64,000 bases of DNA from Diphasiastrum complanatum. Its lineage: Eukaryota > Streptophyta > Lycopodiopsida > Lycopodiales > Lycopodiaceae. The notes under the pieces are model-generated. The model made no database searches. It worked only from the letters and a program-made list of their open reading frames with translations, and had not been told where the DNA came from. Each line of letters opens with the position of its first letter. The stretch's first letter is position 1. The DNA lies in NCBI GenBank assembly GCA_029204225.1, contig CM055109.1:39357886-39421885 (forward strand), in the 5' to 3' direction. Both the position numbers and the translations under genes were made by a program. Shown in pieces: positions 27,622 through 36,743 of this stretch.

Positions 27622-28192
27622 ATTCCATCATAATCAATTCAAATTACTATCAAAGGTTTTATATGTTCCTAAACTCTCTACAAATCTGTTATCAGTGAGT
27701 AGAATTATAGATTTAGGTCATAAGGTAGAATTTGAATCTGATCAATGTAGAATTATTGATAGGAGTAATTAGATCCTGGCACTCGGCAAGAGGTAGTGTT
27801 ACTTATATAGATTGGCACACTATTATTCTGAGTCTAGTCAAACCTTGAAAACATCTATTCTAGTCAATAAAGTATTACTATGGCATCATCGCTTAGGACA
27901 CATGAATCATGCATCTATTTTGAACATGACCAAACAATCCATGGTCCTTGATCTCGATTATCCTTCTGGTAAGGCGATCTCCCTGTCTGTCATAGCTGCA
28001 TTTTTGGGAAGCAGGCTAGGATTCCTTTTAGATCAAACCATATGCATACAACAAAAGATCTCTTAGATGTTGTTCATACAGATATATGTGGACCTATGCA
28101 AACTCCTTCATTGCTAGATGCAAAGTACTTCATTACCTTTATTGACAAATTCTCGAAAAGAACAGTTGTCTATTTCATTAAACAAAAATCAG
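27622..28192 (+). pseudogene. pol: copia integrase N-terminal half, family B copy 2
   Basis: KLLSKVLYVPKLSTNLLSVS leads to LLWHHRLGHMNHASILN (zinc HH pair), a shift that destroys the CHSC pair, then DVVHTDICGPMQTPSLLDAK and FSKRTVVYFIKQKSE. Sequence identity with the family ends at KSE, before the second catalytic Asp. Confidence 0.87.
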
Positions 28193-28833
28193 AGTTTGCA
28201 CCGACATGGACTATTCGATCCATCTCCTCGTCAGGATCATTAAGGTTTAACGACATCGTTTTAGCTGGTCCTTCAAAGGAGTTGGAACTTGGTGTAGGTT
28301 CCCGGTGTGGCTGCGGTAACTGGATAACAACGTTATCCAGTATGAAATCTTTAAATTTTTGTGGAAGACCAAAAGGCGGTTGCACAAAGTTTTTTGGAAC
28401 TTTGGAAATCACTTGAGTTGAGTCACTACCGGACGTGGAAGCTTGGTCTGATGGTTTGATTTCTGTCTCTTTAGACAAGGGCTTAATCGGCTGCCTAAGC
28501 TTCTTACGCATATGTTTTTGACGCTCAATTAATTTTGTATTGATAATTTTACTTTTTTTGTAACCGAGGTTTTTGAGGTTTTTGAGTGGGTGGTGTTGTT
28601 GCCTCACTTATCATGTCATCATCGATTGTATCCCAAACTTCATCTGGATACACATCCCATGTGTATACTTTGGGCTTGGGCCTATATGCTTGTGTGTTGG
28701 GTACTTTGGATGTTAGTTGGACATGAGCCAACGGCCTTGGTGACTTGATCTCCTGAGAAATTGATTTTGGTGGATAACGTGGGGCATCTAGATAAAGGAG
28801 TATATGTTCATCCGTCATTTCAACATTATCCAT
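28193..28833 (-). pseudogene. gypsy polyprotein region after protease, function unknown
   Basis: Two overlapping frames: one starting MDNVEMTDEHILLYLDAPRY and one rich in Lys, Pro and Ser ending MSLNLNDPDEEMDRIVHVGA. They are probably one shifted reading frame downstream of the protease. No RT motif is reached before the junction. I do not recognise a domain. Confidence 0.5.
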
Positions 28834-29783
28834 GAAAATAATACCTTCTTTTGAAACATGGGCGGTAGTGGAATCGGGTCAATCATCATAAGTGGGATGA
28901 TGGGTGTATCAATGTCGGTAGAAGATGGGAGAATATCTACATCTTCTGCAGCGGTTTCGATACGACATCGATTGAAATCAGCACAGTCCACAATGGCTAG
29001 TGCTTGACCCCAATTGATTATGTCCGTGGATCTCGTATAGTGGCCTTTTGGTTGGATCGGGACAATATTTGATTCGTCATAAATTGTTGATGACCAGTCA
29101 TCATAAACTTTAGCGGGCTTGACATAGCCAGTTGAGTCAACAGTGACTTGTTTGTCGTGATTGCCAAAGGTGATTTTGCTATGCTTCCAATCTTGGACAA
29201 CACTTGCCATCTGGAGCCAAGGTGTTACAAGAAGGAGTTTATAAGTATTGGCATCTTCTGGTAAGTCCAAGATGACACAATCGATTACAAATTTGACACT
29301 TGCTATTCGAACTTTAATATTTGATAAATGACCAGCGGGGTCTATAACTCGTTGATCAGCCATGCAAAGTTTATATCGTGGTTGATCAAGGGTATGGAAG
29401 CCCCATGACTTTGCCAATGACAAAGCCATTATATTGACGCCTGATCCACTATCAAGGATAGCGCATACTACGGGATAGTCTTTATAGGACAAAGACAAGG
29501 TGATGCTAGTCCCCTTAGCAACACGTATATTCAGCAGATTCATAGGAATCTGGGAAATTTCAAGAATCTCTTCTATTTTTCTTTGGTCATCAGGAATAGT
29601 AGGCAGCTGAAAACTATGTTGGATATAGCGTTGAAGCCCGGTGAAAGATTTTACCGTGCTATGGAATGGCATAGTGAGTTGAGCTTGCAAGAGGTCAAAA
29701 AATATTTCAAGTCCTTGTAGGGATTGCTCTTTTTCAGGAATCTGAGCAGATAACAGACTTTTCGTATGTTTTTCCTCTCGCAA
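28815..29783 (-). CDS. retropepsin-like aspartic protease region of the gypsy element
   Basis: An open 322-residue frame with the retropepsin active site in VCAILDSGSGVNIMALSLA (DSGS, about residue 109). Further on come IASVKFVIDCVILDLPEDA and LLLVTPWLQMASVVQDWKHS, which correspond to the flap and the second LLG-PWL motif of LTR-element proteases. It cuts the element polyprotein. It is unbroken here, but lies inside a gag-pol that is shifted before and after, so it is probably not expressed on its own. Confidence 0.7.
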   Translation of the reverse strand: MREEKHTKSLLSAQIPEKEQSLQGLEIFFDLLQAQLTMPFHSTVKSFTGLQRYIQHSFQLPTIPDDQRKIEEILEISQIPMNLLNIRVAKGTSITLSLSYKDYPVVCAILDSGSGVNIMALSLAKSWGFHTLDQPRYKLCMADQRVIDPAGHLSNIKVRIASVKFVIDCVILDLPEDANTYKLLLVTPWLQMASVVQDWKHSKITFGNHDKQVTVDSTGYVKPAKVYDDWSSTIYDESNIVPIQPKGHYTRSTDIINWGQALAIVDCADFNRCRIETAAEDVDILPSSTDIDTPIIPLMMIDPIPLPPMFQKKVLFSWIMLK

Positions 29784-29807
29784 AAACTCATCTCTAAATT
29801 CATTGTA

Positions 29808-30116
29808 CTACCTTTGTTCTACATTTGGGTCTGGGTAGTCTTTGGGTAATGTGAAAGCTGTCAAGTGGCTTCCATGTGGGTCAACTGATTTTTCATTGTT
29901 TTGCTGTTGTTCTTGTTGTTGGCGTTGTGCTCTAGTGAGAACTCTAATAGGTTCGGATGATGTATGACGTGCTGGAAAGATCCTGTTAGGTTGTTTTGAA
30001 CAGTCTTTGTTGTGTTTGCGAACATAGTCTGGACACTCCACGTGGTATTGTTTCTTAACTTTACAGTCAACCATGAAGTGGCCAGTTTCGCCACAAATAA
30101 AATAGCGGTTGCTCAT
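29808..30116 (-). pseudogene. gag: gypsy gag zinc-knuckle segment with a missing first Cys
   Basis: The frame opens MSNRYFICGETGHFMVDCK. This is the CX2CX4HX4C knuckle with the first Cys replaced by Tyr (YFIC-GETGH-MVDC). A second cluster (HVECPDYVRKHNKDC) follows, then a Gln-rich tail. It links the gag frame upstream with the protease frame downstream. Confidence 0.65.
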
Positions 30117-30216
30117 TGGGCCTGTGGCAATAACATAACGCTGCTAACTATGTGGATTTTTTTGGTGGTGTAGAATATTCATCTCGTTTGCACGAGCATG
30201 AGTTGTCAGTTTGATA

Positions 30217-31635
30217 TTATTGAGAACTAACAGATGGGAGTGTTGTATCGTGATGATATGAGTGATCATAGGAGTTTTCTACAAAATGTGTTTGTGCAGA
30301 TTCTCGAGGGTGTCTATGTTTTTGTGCTCCTAGATCAGGTTGTCCCCTTGGAGGTGGTCCTAAGAGCGCCAGCTGTGGTTGAGGTTCATGTCTAGATTGT
30401 CTAGGCAACTCTTGTATATGGACTTGGTTGTTTCTTGATGGATAATGCTGATTTTGATCTTGTGAAACAAACTGGTGTCTAGGAGGTTGATAATGTCCCC
30501 CTGACTGGTTGTGAGGCTGGTTCCTCGGGTTATAATAGCAATAGAATGAGATATGACCCATAAAGTCGCAGATGTCACATTTGATCAATGAAGTATCTGG
30601 GACCGGTTGGTATGATGGGCACTCATTGCCAGTGTGTGCACCTCGACAGTGAGGGCACCATGTATTCTCGCGTCTATGTTGGATTTGGCTAGTGGGTAAC
30701 TGACCTGGCATCGAACTCTGGATAGACTTAAGAGTGTTTTGAAACTCTTTCGAGAGTTTCTCTATCTGTTGCTGGTGTTGCTGGTTAAGCAACTCCATTT
30801 GTGTTTTCCATAACTGTTCTCGTGTTTTCTCATTTGGTTGAGCTTCTTGGACAACACGATGAGCTCTCCGTTCACGTGGCTCATCAACATATGATCTTTC
30901 ATCTTCAACCTGAATGGCATCAGACATGGCTTGTTTCAATGATGTGTATTAAGCATTGGAGCGAAGTTCACGTTGTATCCATCGTGGGAGTCCAACCAGG
31001 AACCAGATTATGAGCATAGATTCAGTTGGTTGTTCTTGTACTTGACTTTTTAATCGTTTAAATGTTTCGATGTAGTCACGTACTTTTTCATCTTTTGTCA
31101 TTTTGATGTTACTCAGCTTGACAAAAGGACTTTTGACAAAATGGCTTAAAACATTTGATGAAAGCTTCCTTCAAGAGTGACCAGTCTTGTTTATCTTCAC
31201 GATCAAGGTTAAAAAACCATTCTTATGCATGATCGATCATGGTCATCGAGAAGAGCTGAACCATGGCTTCTGGTGATGTCTCGCCATAGACATCACATGC
31301 ATTCTCAAAGACTTGAAGAAATCTTTGAGGATTAGTGTTACCGTCGTACTTAGGTAAATCTAACTTGGGAGTATGTTTTTCAGTACACAAAACATTATTT
31401 GCAAAAGCTCTTTTAAGTGAGCTCGTGCATGTAAAGACTCTGCAGCATGAAAATGTGGTCGATCATATTGAGCTTCAAAATGCATGGGTTCCCATATGTC
31501 AAATGGGTTTGTGGATGGCTCTTGGACTTGGGATTTCATCCTAGAATATCTTTTGAATTGAGCCCGTTTGGTAGATGGGGAGACCATCTCTGGTGGATAG
31601 TCCTCTGTGGAATTCGGATCGTAAGGACGATCCAT
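30217..31635 (-). pseudogene. gag: gypsy gag (split into frames)
   Basis: From MDRPYDPNSTEDYPPEMVSP at 31635 through shifted frames containing DREDKQDWSLLKEAFIKCF and KDEKVRDYIETFKRLKSQVQ (gag capsid core), then LVGLPRWIQRELRSNA, to an open 240-residue frame. That last frame has a Gln-rich coiled-coil-like stretch (residues 40-75) and two CCHC fingers, CPHCRGAHTGNEC and CDICDFMGHISFYC. A Pro/Gln/His-rich tail follows. The gag is thus unusually rich in zinc knuckles. Confidence 0.75.
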
Positions 31636-31904
31636 AATAACTCTAGAGTACCTAAGGATTTGGAAAGTAGGCCTCTTGGACTCATTGGTAACTTGATTGG
31701 TGTTTGTTTGTTTGTTTATTTTTTTTTTTTAAGAATATTAGTTAGAGACTAATAATGTGGTGGTGTCCAAATGGCACAGTTGTTTTGGTTTTTGGTGTTA
31801 GGGTTTTGCAATAAAGTTGGAAAGAACTGTGGTATTTGGCAAACTTTGAGACCTAGCCAAATAAGAAAGTTGACTTTGTCTTGAAGTTGACTTGATACAA
31901 GTTG
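31636..31904 (-). other. gypsy leader, gag-proximal part
   Basis: Between the gag start and the minisatellite. It includes a T-rich run (31719-31730). No ORF. Confidence 0.4.
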
Positions 31905-32545
31905 AAAGTTGAAGCTCTCAGCTGAAAGCTGATAGAAACCTTAGGTTGAGAATTGATAAAAAGGCCTGGTTGAGAGTTGATAGAACAATCCGATTGAGAT
32001 TTGATAGAACAACCCAGTTGAGATTTGAGAGACAACTCCGGTCAAGATCTGAAAGAAAGTTCCGGTTGAGATTTGACAAGATGCTTCGGTCAAGATCTGA
32101 GAGAAAGCTCCGGTTGAGATTTGACAGGATGCTTTGGTCGAGATATGAGAGAAATCTCTGATCGAGATCTGATAGAAAGCTCCGTTCGAGATCTGACAGG
32201 ATGCTTCGGTCGAGATCTGAGAGAAAGCTTCGGTCGAGATTTGGACGGAAGCTCTGGTTGAGATTTAACAAGAATGCCTTCGGTTGAGTTTTAATAGGAA
32301 TGCCTTCGGTTGAGGTTTGGACGGAAGGCTCTGGTTGAGATTTGATAGACAGTTTTCGGTTATGATCTTACAAAATGCCTACGGTTGCAATTCGATAGTC
32401 AGCTTCAGTTGAGATTGTACAGGATGCCTTTGGTTAAGAATTAACGGAAAGGCACCGGTTGAGATGCGACAAAAGGTCTGGGGTTGAGATGTCAACAGAA
32501 AGGCTCGGGTGAGATCTGATTGATGAGCATCGGTTGAGATTTAAC
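31905..32545 (-). repeat. 24-bp minisatellite in the gypsy leader
   Basis: About 26 imperfect tandem units, 23-27 bp each, consensus close to CGGTTGAGATTTGACAGGATGCTT on the plus strand. The commonest period, 24 bp, is a multiple of three, so the minus strand is open from 32271 to 31918. It reads as 8-residue repeats of the type SFLSDLDR. Translation is doubtful because it lies before gag. Confidence 0.88.
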
Positions 32546-32811
32546 TCAGGACTTGGCAGGATATTGCGAGTAGTTTTTTGGTCAAGAGTGAGTGTGTAGT
32601 TTCAATAGGTGAATGAAACAAGGTTTTCTCCGATCCAGACGAGTGTCGTGGAGCTCGGCTAGAGAAGGAGCGTGAAGCCTCGGTCGAGAACGGAGCTGGA
32701 CGTTGGTCGAGACCAAAGTAACGAGTTCGATAATGATGCATGTATTAGACTTCAGAGCAATGGTTTGGTAGCACAAATCGAAAAGGTTTGGCTTCGATAA
32801 TTGTCTGTATA
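32546..32811 (-). other. gypsy leader, PBS-proximal part
   Basis: No ORF with motifs. A TCGAGACC/CTCGGTCGAG-like wording continues the theme of the minisatellite in degenerate form. Confidence 0.35.
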
Positions 32812-32829
32812 GTTGTGGAAATGGCGCCA
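32812..32829 (-). other. putative primer-binding site
   Basis: TGGCGCCATTTCCACAAC on the minus strand, two bases from the LTR end. The first eight bases equal the tRNA-Asp-type PBS seen at 1490-1507, but the rest differs, so the primer tRNA is uncertain. Confidence 0.55.
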
Positions 32830-32831
32830 AA

Positions 32832-33947
32832 TGTTCACAGATTCCAGTTGAATATGTGAACATGATTCTTTTTTGTTCTTCTTCTCTGTTATTTCAGATG
32901 GCTTTATAGTTAAATCTTCTTGTTTAGAACGGTTTCCAGGCAAAAGTATTCCTCATAGTACAACGTGTGTTCCCAACTTGTCAGTGGGATGAAACAGTTA
33001 CGTTACTCAGCTACATGCATTTACAAGCCATGCAACCAGTCCTAGCTCAACGTAGATCAACGTTCTGAATCAGAGAGCAAATCTACAATCTATTTGCCAA
33101 AATATCTTAGGAAATAAGAGAATAATGCAATGACAAGATTAAACTACTCAGCAAGAAACAAAAAACAAGAAAACTAGCTTCCTAACAGCATTCTAGCAGC
33201 CCAAGAATTGAGAAACACCCATTTCTTGATGCTTGGAATACCCAAGAACAATCAAGGACAGGATTGTTAGTGAATATGCAATCAAATCCACAATCTCAAC
33301 CTCTATAGTTTACCTGCATGCTGAAACTACAAAATCAAGAAACAAGAAAGCTAATCCACATCTACATTCCACAAAGCAAGAAAGTAAGCAAGAGATCTAA
33401 TTATTCCATAATCACAAAGGAAATTAGAACATGCTCATAGGAATTTCACTCAAGAACATTGCCATGAACAAGGAGCTTCACAATTGTCAAAAACTCGTGG
33501 AAGATCTTCTTTATTCACTCAAGAGGAATTGACAATACAATCCAAACTCCCTCACAAGAGAGGGGGGCTCTTAAATAAGCAAGATGGCTGCCCATGTGGA
33601 GCCCAAGTGGCAATTTCACCAAATTAGAAACTACATGTGGAAATTGCCCTTCCACTAGAGGTCACCATCAAAAGGTGGCTCACTCTAAATTATCTAAGGG
33701 GGTCTACACTTATTTACATTGCCTAGGAAACATTACTAGCTCCTACATGGTCGTTCCTTCTCTGGGATACACCGTGTAGGCTCACATAACAATTAACTAT
33801 CATCCTAGCTAGTAATCTTCGGCTCTCATGCTCGGCTCTCAGCTTCTTCTACTCTCCTCCTTCAGAGACCTCCTCAGTCATGAGTGAGAGATACTCTGTG
33901 TCTTCAGCTTGGCTCAGCATCTGGGGATTCTCTGGAATCCGCTAACA
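32832..33947 (-). repeat. 5' LTR of the gag-protease gypsy element
   Basis: About 1116 bp. On the minus strand it starts TGTTAGCGGATTCCAGAG at 33947 and ends GTGAACA before the PBS. A TATA-like GCTTATTTAAGAG lies near 33569-33581. The boundaries are read from TG...CA and the PBS; no second LTR is present to confirm them. Confidence 0.6.
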
Positions 33948-33972
33948 ATTAGACGAACTACAAACACACCGT

Positions 33973-34109
33973 GTGCATCTATTATGATAGGTGTCTATGA
34001 CAGGCATGTGCATCTATTATGACAGGGGTCAGTGCATTTACAAAGCGCAATACCAACACCGTGTGCATCTATTATGACAAGCGTCAGTGCATTTACAAAG
34101 CGCAATACC
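33973..34109 (+). repeat. 55-bp tandem repeat, about 2.5 units
   Basis: GTGCATCTATTATGACA recurs at 34008 and 34063, each followed by GTCAGTGCATTTACAAAGCG, and a partial diverged unit starts at 33973. Confidence 0.85.
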
Positions 34110-34139
34110 GATTTTTCAGTTTTTGATTTTGACAAAGAT

Positions 34140-35521
34140 GATGAAATAGACATTAGAATGTGCTCACCAAAAATGGAAACCAAGAGATTCTCATGTGTCA
34201 GAATATTTTGGAGGTCCTCAAACCTTCAAAAGAAAACGTGTCAAGAAAGCTCAATATATTTTGACATCTCAAAACATATGCCAAACTCTTATGCAACCAT
34301 GTTGTAAAAAGTTGTGCATTCGACAGATCACCTACAAAGAATGTGAAGACCTATGACTTGGGATTTGGAGGAAGCGAGGGGTGGACAAACATAATTACTT
34401 GTTGTAGAGGTTCGCATGTTTCTTTAATAAGAACAAAAAGTCAAACACAACATCCAATATTCAATGGGAGGAACCTAGGTTATGTTTTAGACCTACAGTT
34501 GTTGGTAAATTTGTGTTTCAAAAGCATATCAATATTTGTTAGGACTTTCACATGGAACGTTCTGGCGAGTTATTGTAGAAGCATGCTATAATATTGTGTA
34601 CAAATTTCACAGAAGTACTAGCACTTTTAAACAACATAAACATTCATCTCAGGGACTGGCTGTAATGCATGAGATTTTAGAAAAGCATGCATCACCTCAA
34701 ACACATCTACAACATATGTCAAATGAGGGCGTTGTTCTTTGCGAGCACCATCTCGCTCTCACTATGCATAAATGTGATGTCTTCAAAACAATAAACTTGT
34801 GACTTACAAACACTGATATATCCACATTTTCAAAGCCCACACTCTTTCGGACACAAATTGTTGTGTGATGTATGGATAGATACCTTGCATCTTCATGGTA
34901 GTAACCAAGTTGCTACATCAATAAGCAATAAGAAAGGGGCATGCATCACGCGGTACTTTGCCTCCAATCTTGCGCATACAAGTAGACAATTGTTGCAGGG
35001 AAAATAAGAATAAGTTCATTTTTGGTCTTTGTTCTATGTTAGTGGCACAAAATATCTTTCAAATAGTTGAGATGGGATTTCTAATGGTTGGCCACACACA
35101 TGAAGACATTGACCAAGTTTTCAGTGTCATATCTAGAGCATTAAAATCCAATTCTATTCTTACAATGTCATATATGCTAGCAAAAATTGGTCAAAAGATA
35201 GGTGGTGATTATATTGAAACAACTGAGGGTGAGTTATAAGATCAAATGGTAGATTGGAAAGAATTTATTTTATTTTTCTATATTGTTCATGGAAACGATG
35301 GATTGGAAGGACATACCAATCCTCATTACTTTCGTTCCCAAATGTCGAATGGTGAGCCGATCATGCAATGGAAGTACTATTATAATGATGGTGAAAACTC
35401 GTGGAGTGAACACTTCACACTCTTACACTCCATACCATCAAGAGATCAAGCAATCTTCCTCGCTCCCATGAAGGATCTAGAGCAAGATGAAGTAAAAGGA
35501 ATAATAAAGATAAGGATCTAG
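34140..35521 (+). pseudogene. VGHTHEDIDQ-family protein (DUF7869-like), broken
   Basis: Plus-strand fragments in several frames line up in one order. First a Cys motif (CCKKLCIRQITYKECED, about 34300), then FKAYQYLLGLSHGTFWRVIV spread over two frames near 34520-34570, then EILEKHASPQTHL. Then comes the core at 34958-35239, with IQVDNCCRENKNKFIFG and MGFLMVGHTHEDIDQVFS. Last is NGEPIMQWKYYYNDGENSW at 35340-35400. I recall the same order in uncharacterised eukaryotic proteins annotated as DUF7869, often in repetitive genomic settings. The D and HTHEDID residues look like catalytic or metal-binding residues of a nuclease or transposase, which is an inference. Confidence 0.6.
34744..35277 (+). 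repeat. left arm of a long palindrome
   Basis: From GCACCATCTCGCTCTC to TTTATTTTATTT, the sequence recurs reverse-complemented at 35540-36034. About 9 differences occur in the inner 330 bp, and a 40-bp stretch (around 34895-34935) is absent from the right arm. Confidence 0.9.
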
Positions 35522-35881
35522 ATCAAGATGAAGATAAAAAAATAAAATAAATTCTTTCCAATCTACCATTTGATCTAATAACTCACCCTCAGTTGTTTCA
35601 ATATAACCACCACCTATTTTTTGACCAATTTTTGCTAGCATATATGACATTGTAAGAATAGAATTGGATTTTAATGCTCTAGATATGACACTGAAAACTT
35701 GGTCAATGTCCTCATGTGTGTGGCCAACCACTAGAAATCCCATATCAACTATTTGAAAGATATTTTGTGCCACTAACATAGAACAAGGACCAAAAATGAA
35801 CTTATTCTTATTTTCCCTGCAACAATTGTCTGCTTGTATGTGCAAGATTGGAGGCAAAGTACCGCGTGATGCATGCCCCAT
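35477..35881 (-). pseudogene. VGHTHEDIDQ-family core, inverted copy
   Basis: The 134-residue minus frame is the right palindrome arm: LPPILHIQADNCCRENKNKF, VDMGFLVVGHTHEDIDQVFS, then ISRALKSNSILTMSYMLAKI and EGELLDQMVDWKEFILFF. It keeps open a codon that is a stop (TAA) in the left arm near 35237. It lacks both ends of the protein. Confidence 0.7.
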
Positions 35882-36034
35882 GAAGATGCAAGGTATCTAA
35901 CCATACATCACACAACAATTTGTATTCAAAAGAGTGTGGGCTTTGAAACTGTGGATATATCAGTGTCAGTAAGTCACAAGTTTATTGTTTTGAAGACATC
36001 ACATTTACGCATACCGAGAGCGAGATGGTGCTTG
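35540..36034 (-). repeat. right arm of the long palindrome
   Basis: Inverted copy of 34744-35277 with a spacer of about 262 bp (35278-35539). The arm ends at GAGATGGTGC, where both flanks change. Confidence 0.9.
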
Positions 36035-36743
36035 TCTCATTTACTCACCATATTGCACTATAATTATTGAATGAAACTATGATTTTTAGTTGTTCTTGGA
36101 GAAGGGCGTCTTTAGTTGGCAAATCATATCCCATGTGAATATGTATGTTATTGCAATAATAATGAATTTTTAAATATAATTGTATGTTATCTCATCAAAG
36201 CACTATAACACTCTTAATACCATGATTCTTCAAATTACCTCTCTATTTTTATTTTTATCATTAGAGAAACGTAGAGCATGAAGAGGGCCTTTGAAAAAGA
36301 TGTTTTTTTATTATTATTTTTTTTCTTATTTTTGTTGCCATGTGGACCAATTGAAACCTTGAAATCGGGGTTCTACGTAACGTAGAATTTTCCAAATATA
36401 AATAAAATAATAACTTTTAAAATATATTGCTGTTTCGTCGGGCAACATGTGGAAATGCTATTGGTTGATGAGGCCTGTCCTTCTAGCTCATCACTGCCCG
36501 AAGAGACCCAAAAATATTGAAAATGAATATGACAGATGGTTGAGATGAGAAAATCGATGTACCATTAATGTATATGCATTGTCAAATCATGGTTAACAAG
36601 GCTAACCAGAGTTAATTTGTGGCGCCAAATAGATCAGTGTTTCAAATTTTTGCCAACACATTTTCTCAAATTCATGGCTTTTTGTCTACGCAAATTTTCA
36701 GATTCATAGTTCATTGTTTCAGATTTTTGCATGCACATTACGA
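36035..36743. other. upstream region of the convergent gene pair
   Basis: AT-rich. It contains CATGTGAATATGTATGTTAT (36132-36151) and AATTGTATGTTATCTCA (36179-36195), both echoed in direct orientation at 41708-41790. It also contains CATTAGAGAAA followed by AGAGGGC (36260-36292), echoed inverted near 41560-41597. TTTGGCGCC-like words occur at 36621 and 36745. Confidence 0.4.

Larger units (their letters stand above)
26931..28192 (+). mobile_element. Ty1/copia family B copy 2, truncated
   Basis: Homology to copy 1 starts at the gag leader (CAGACTAAGTTCCAGATGG) and stops abruptly inside integrase at 28192, where a minus-strand gypsy element begins. LTRs, PBS, RT and RNase H are absent. Part of gag is deleted (see the gag entry). 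Confidence 0.88.
28193..33947 (-). mobile_element. gypsy-type element with gag and protease but no RT
   Basis: Minus-strand order: LTR (33947-32832), TGGCGCCA-type PBS, leader with a 24-bp minisatellite, gag, zinc knuckles, aspartic protease and a further open frame, ending at the junction with copia at 28193. No RT, RNase H, integrase or 3' LTR is present. Either the 3' half was lost when the junction formed, or the copy came from a non-autonomous relative. The expected target duplication next to the LTR (ATTAG) is not found at 28192. Confidence 0.75.

Noticed and set aside
36615-36635. TTTGGCGCC on the minus strand as a third gypsy primer-binding site
   Set aside because: Sequence after GGCGCC (ACAAATTAAC) does not match the tRNA-Asp-type PBS, and no LTR or gag lies in the right places; the same word recurs at the ATG of the plus gene, so it is more likely chance.
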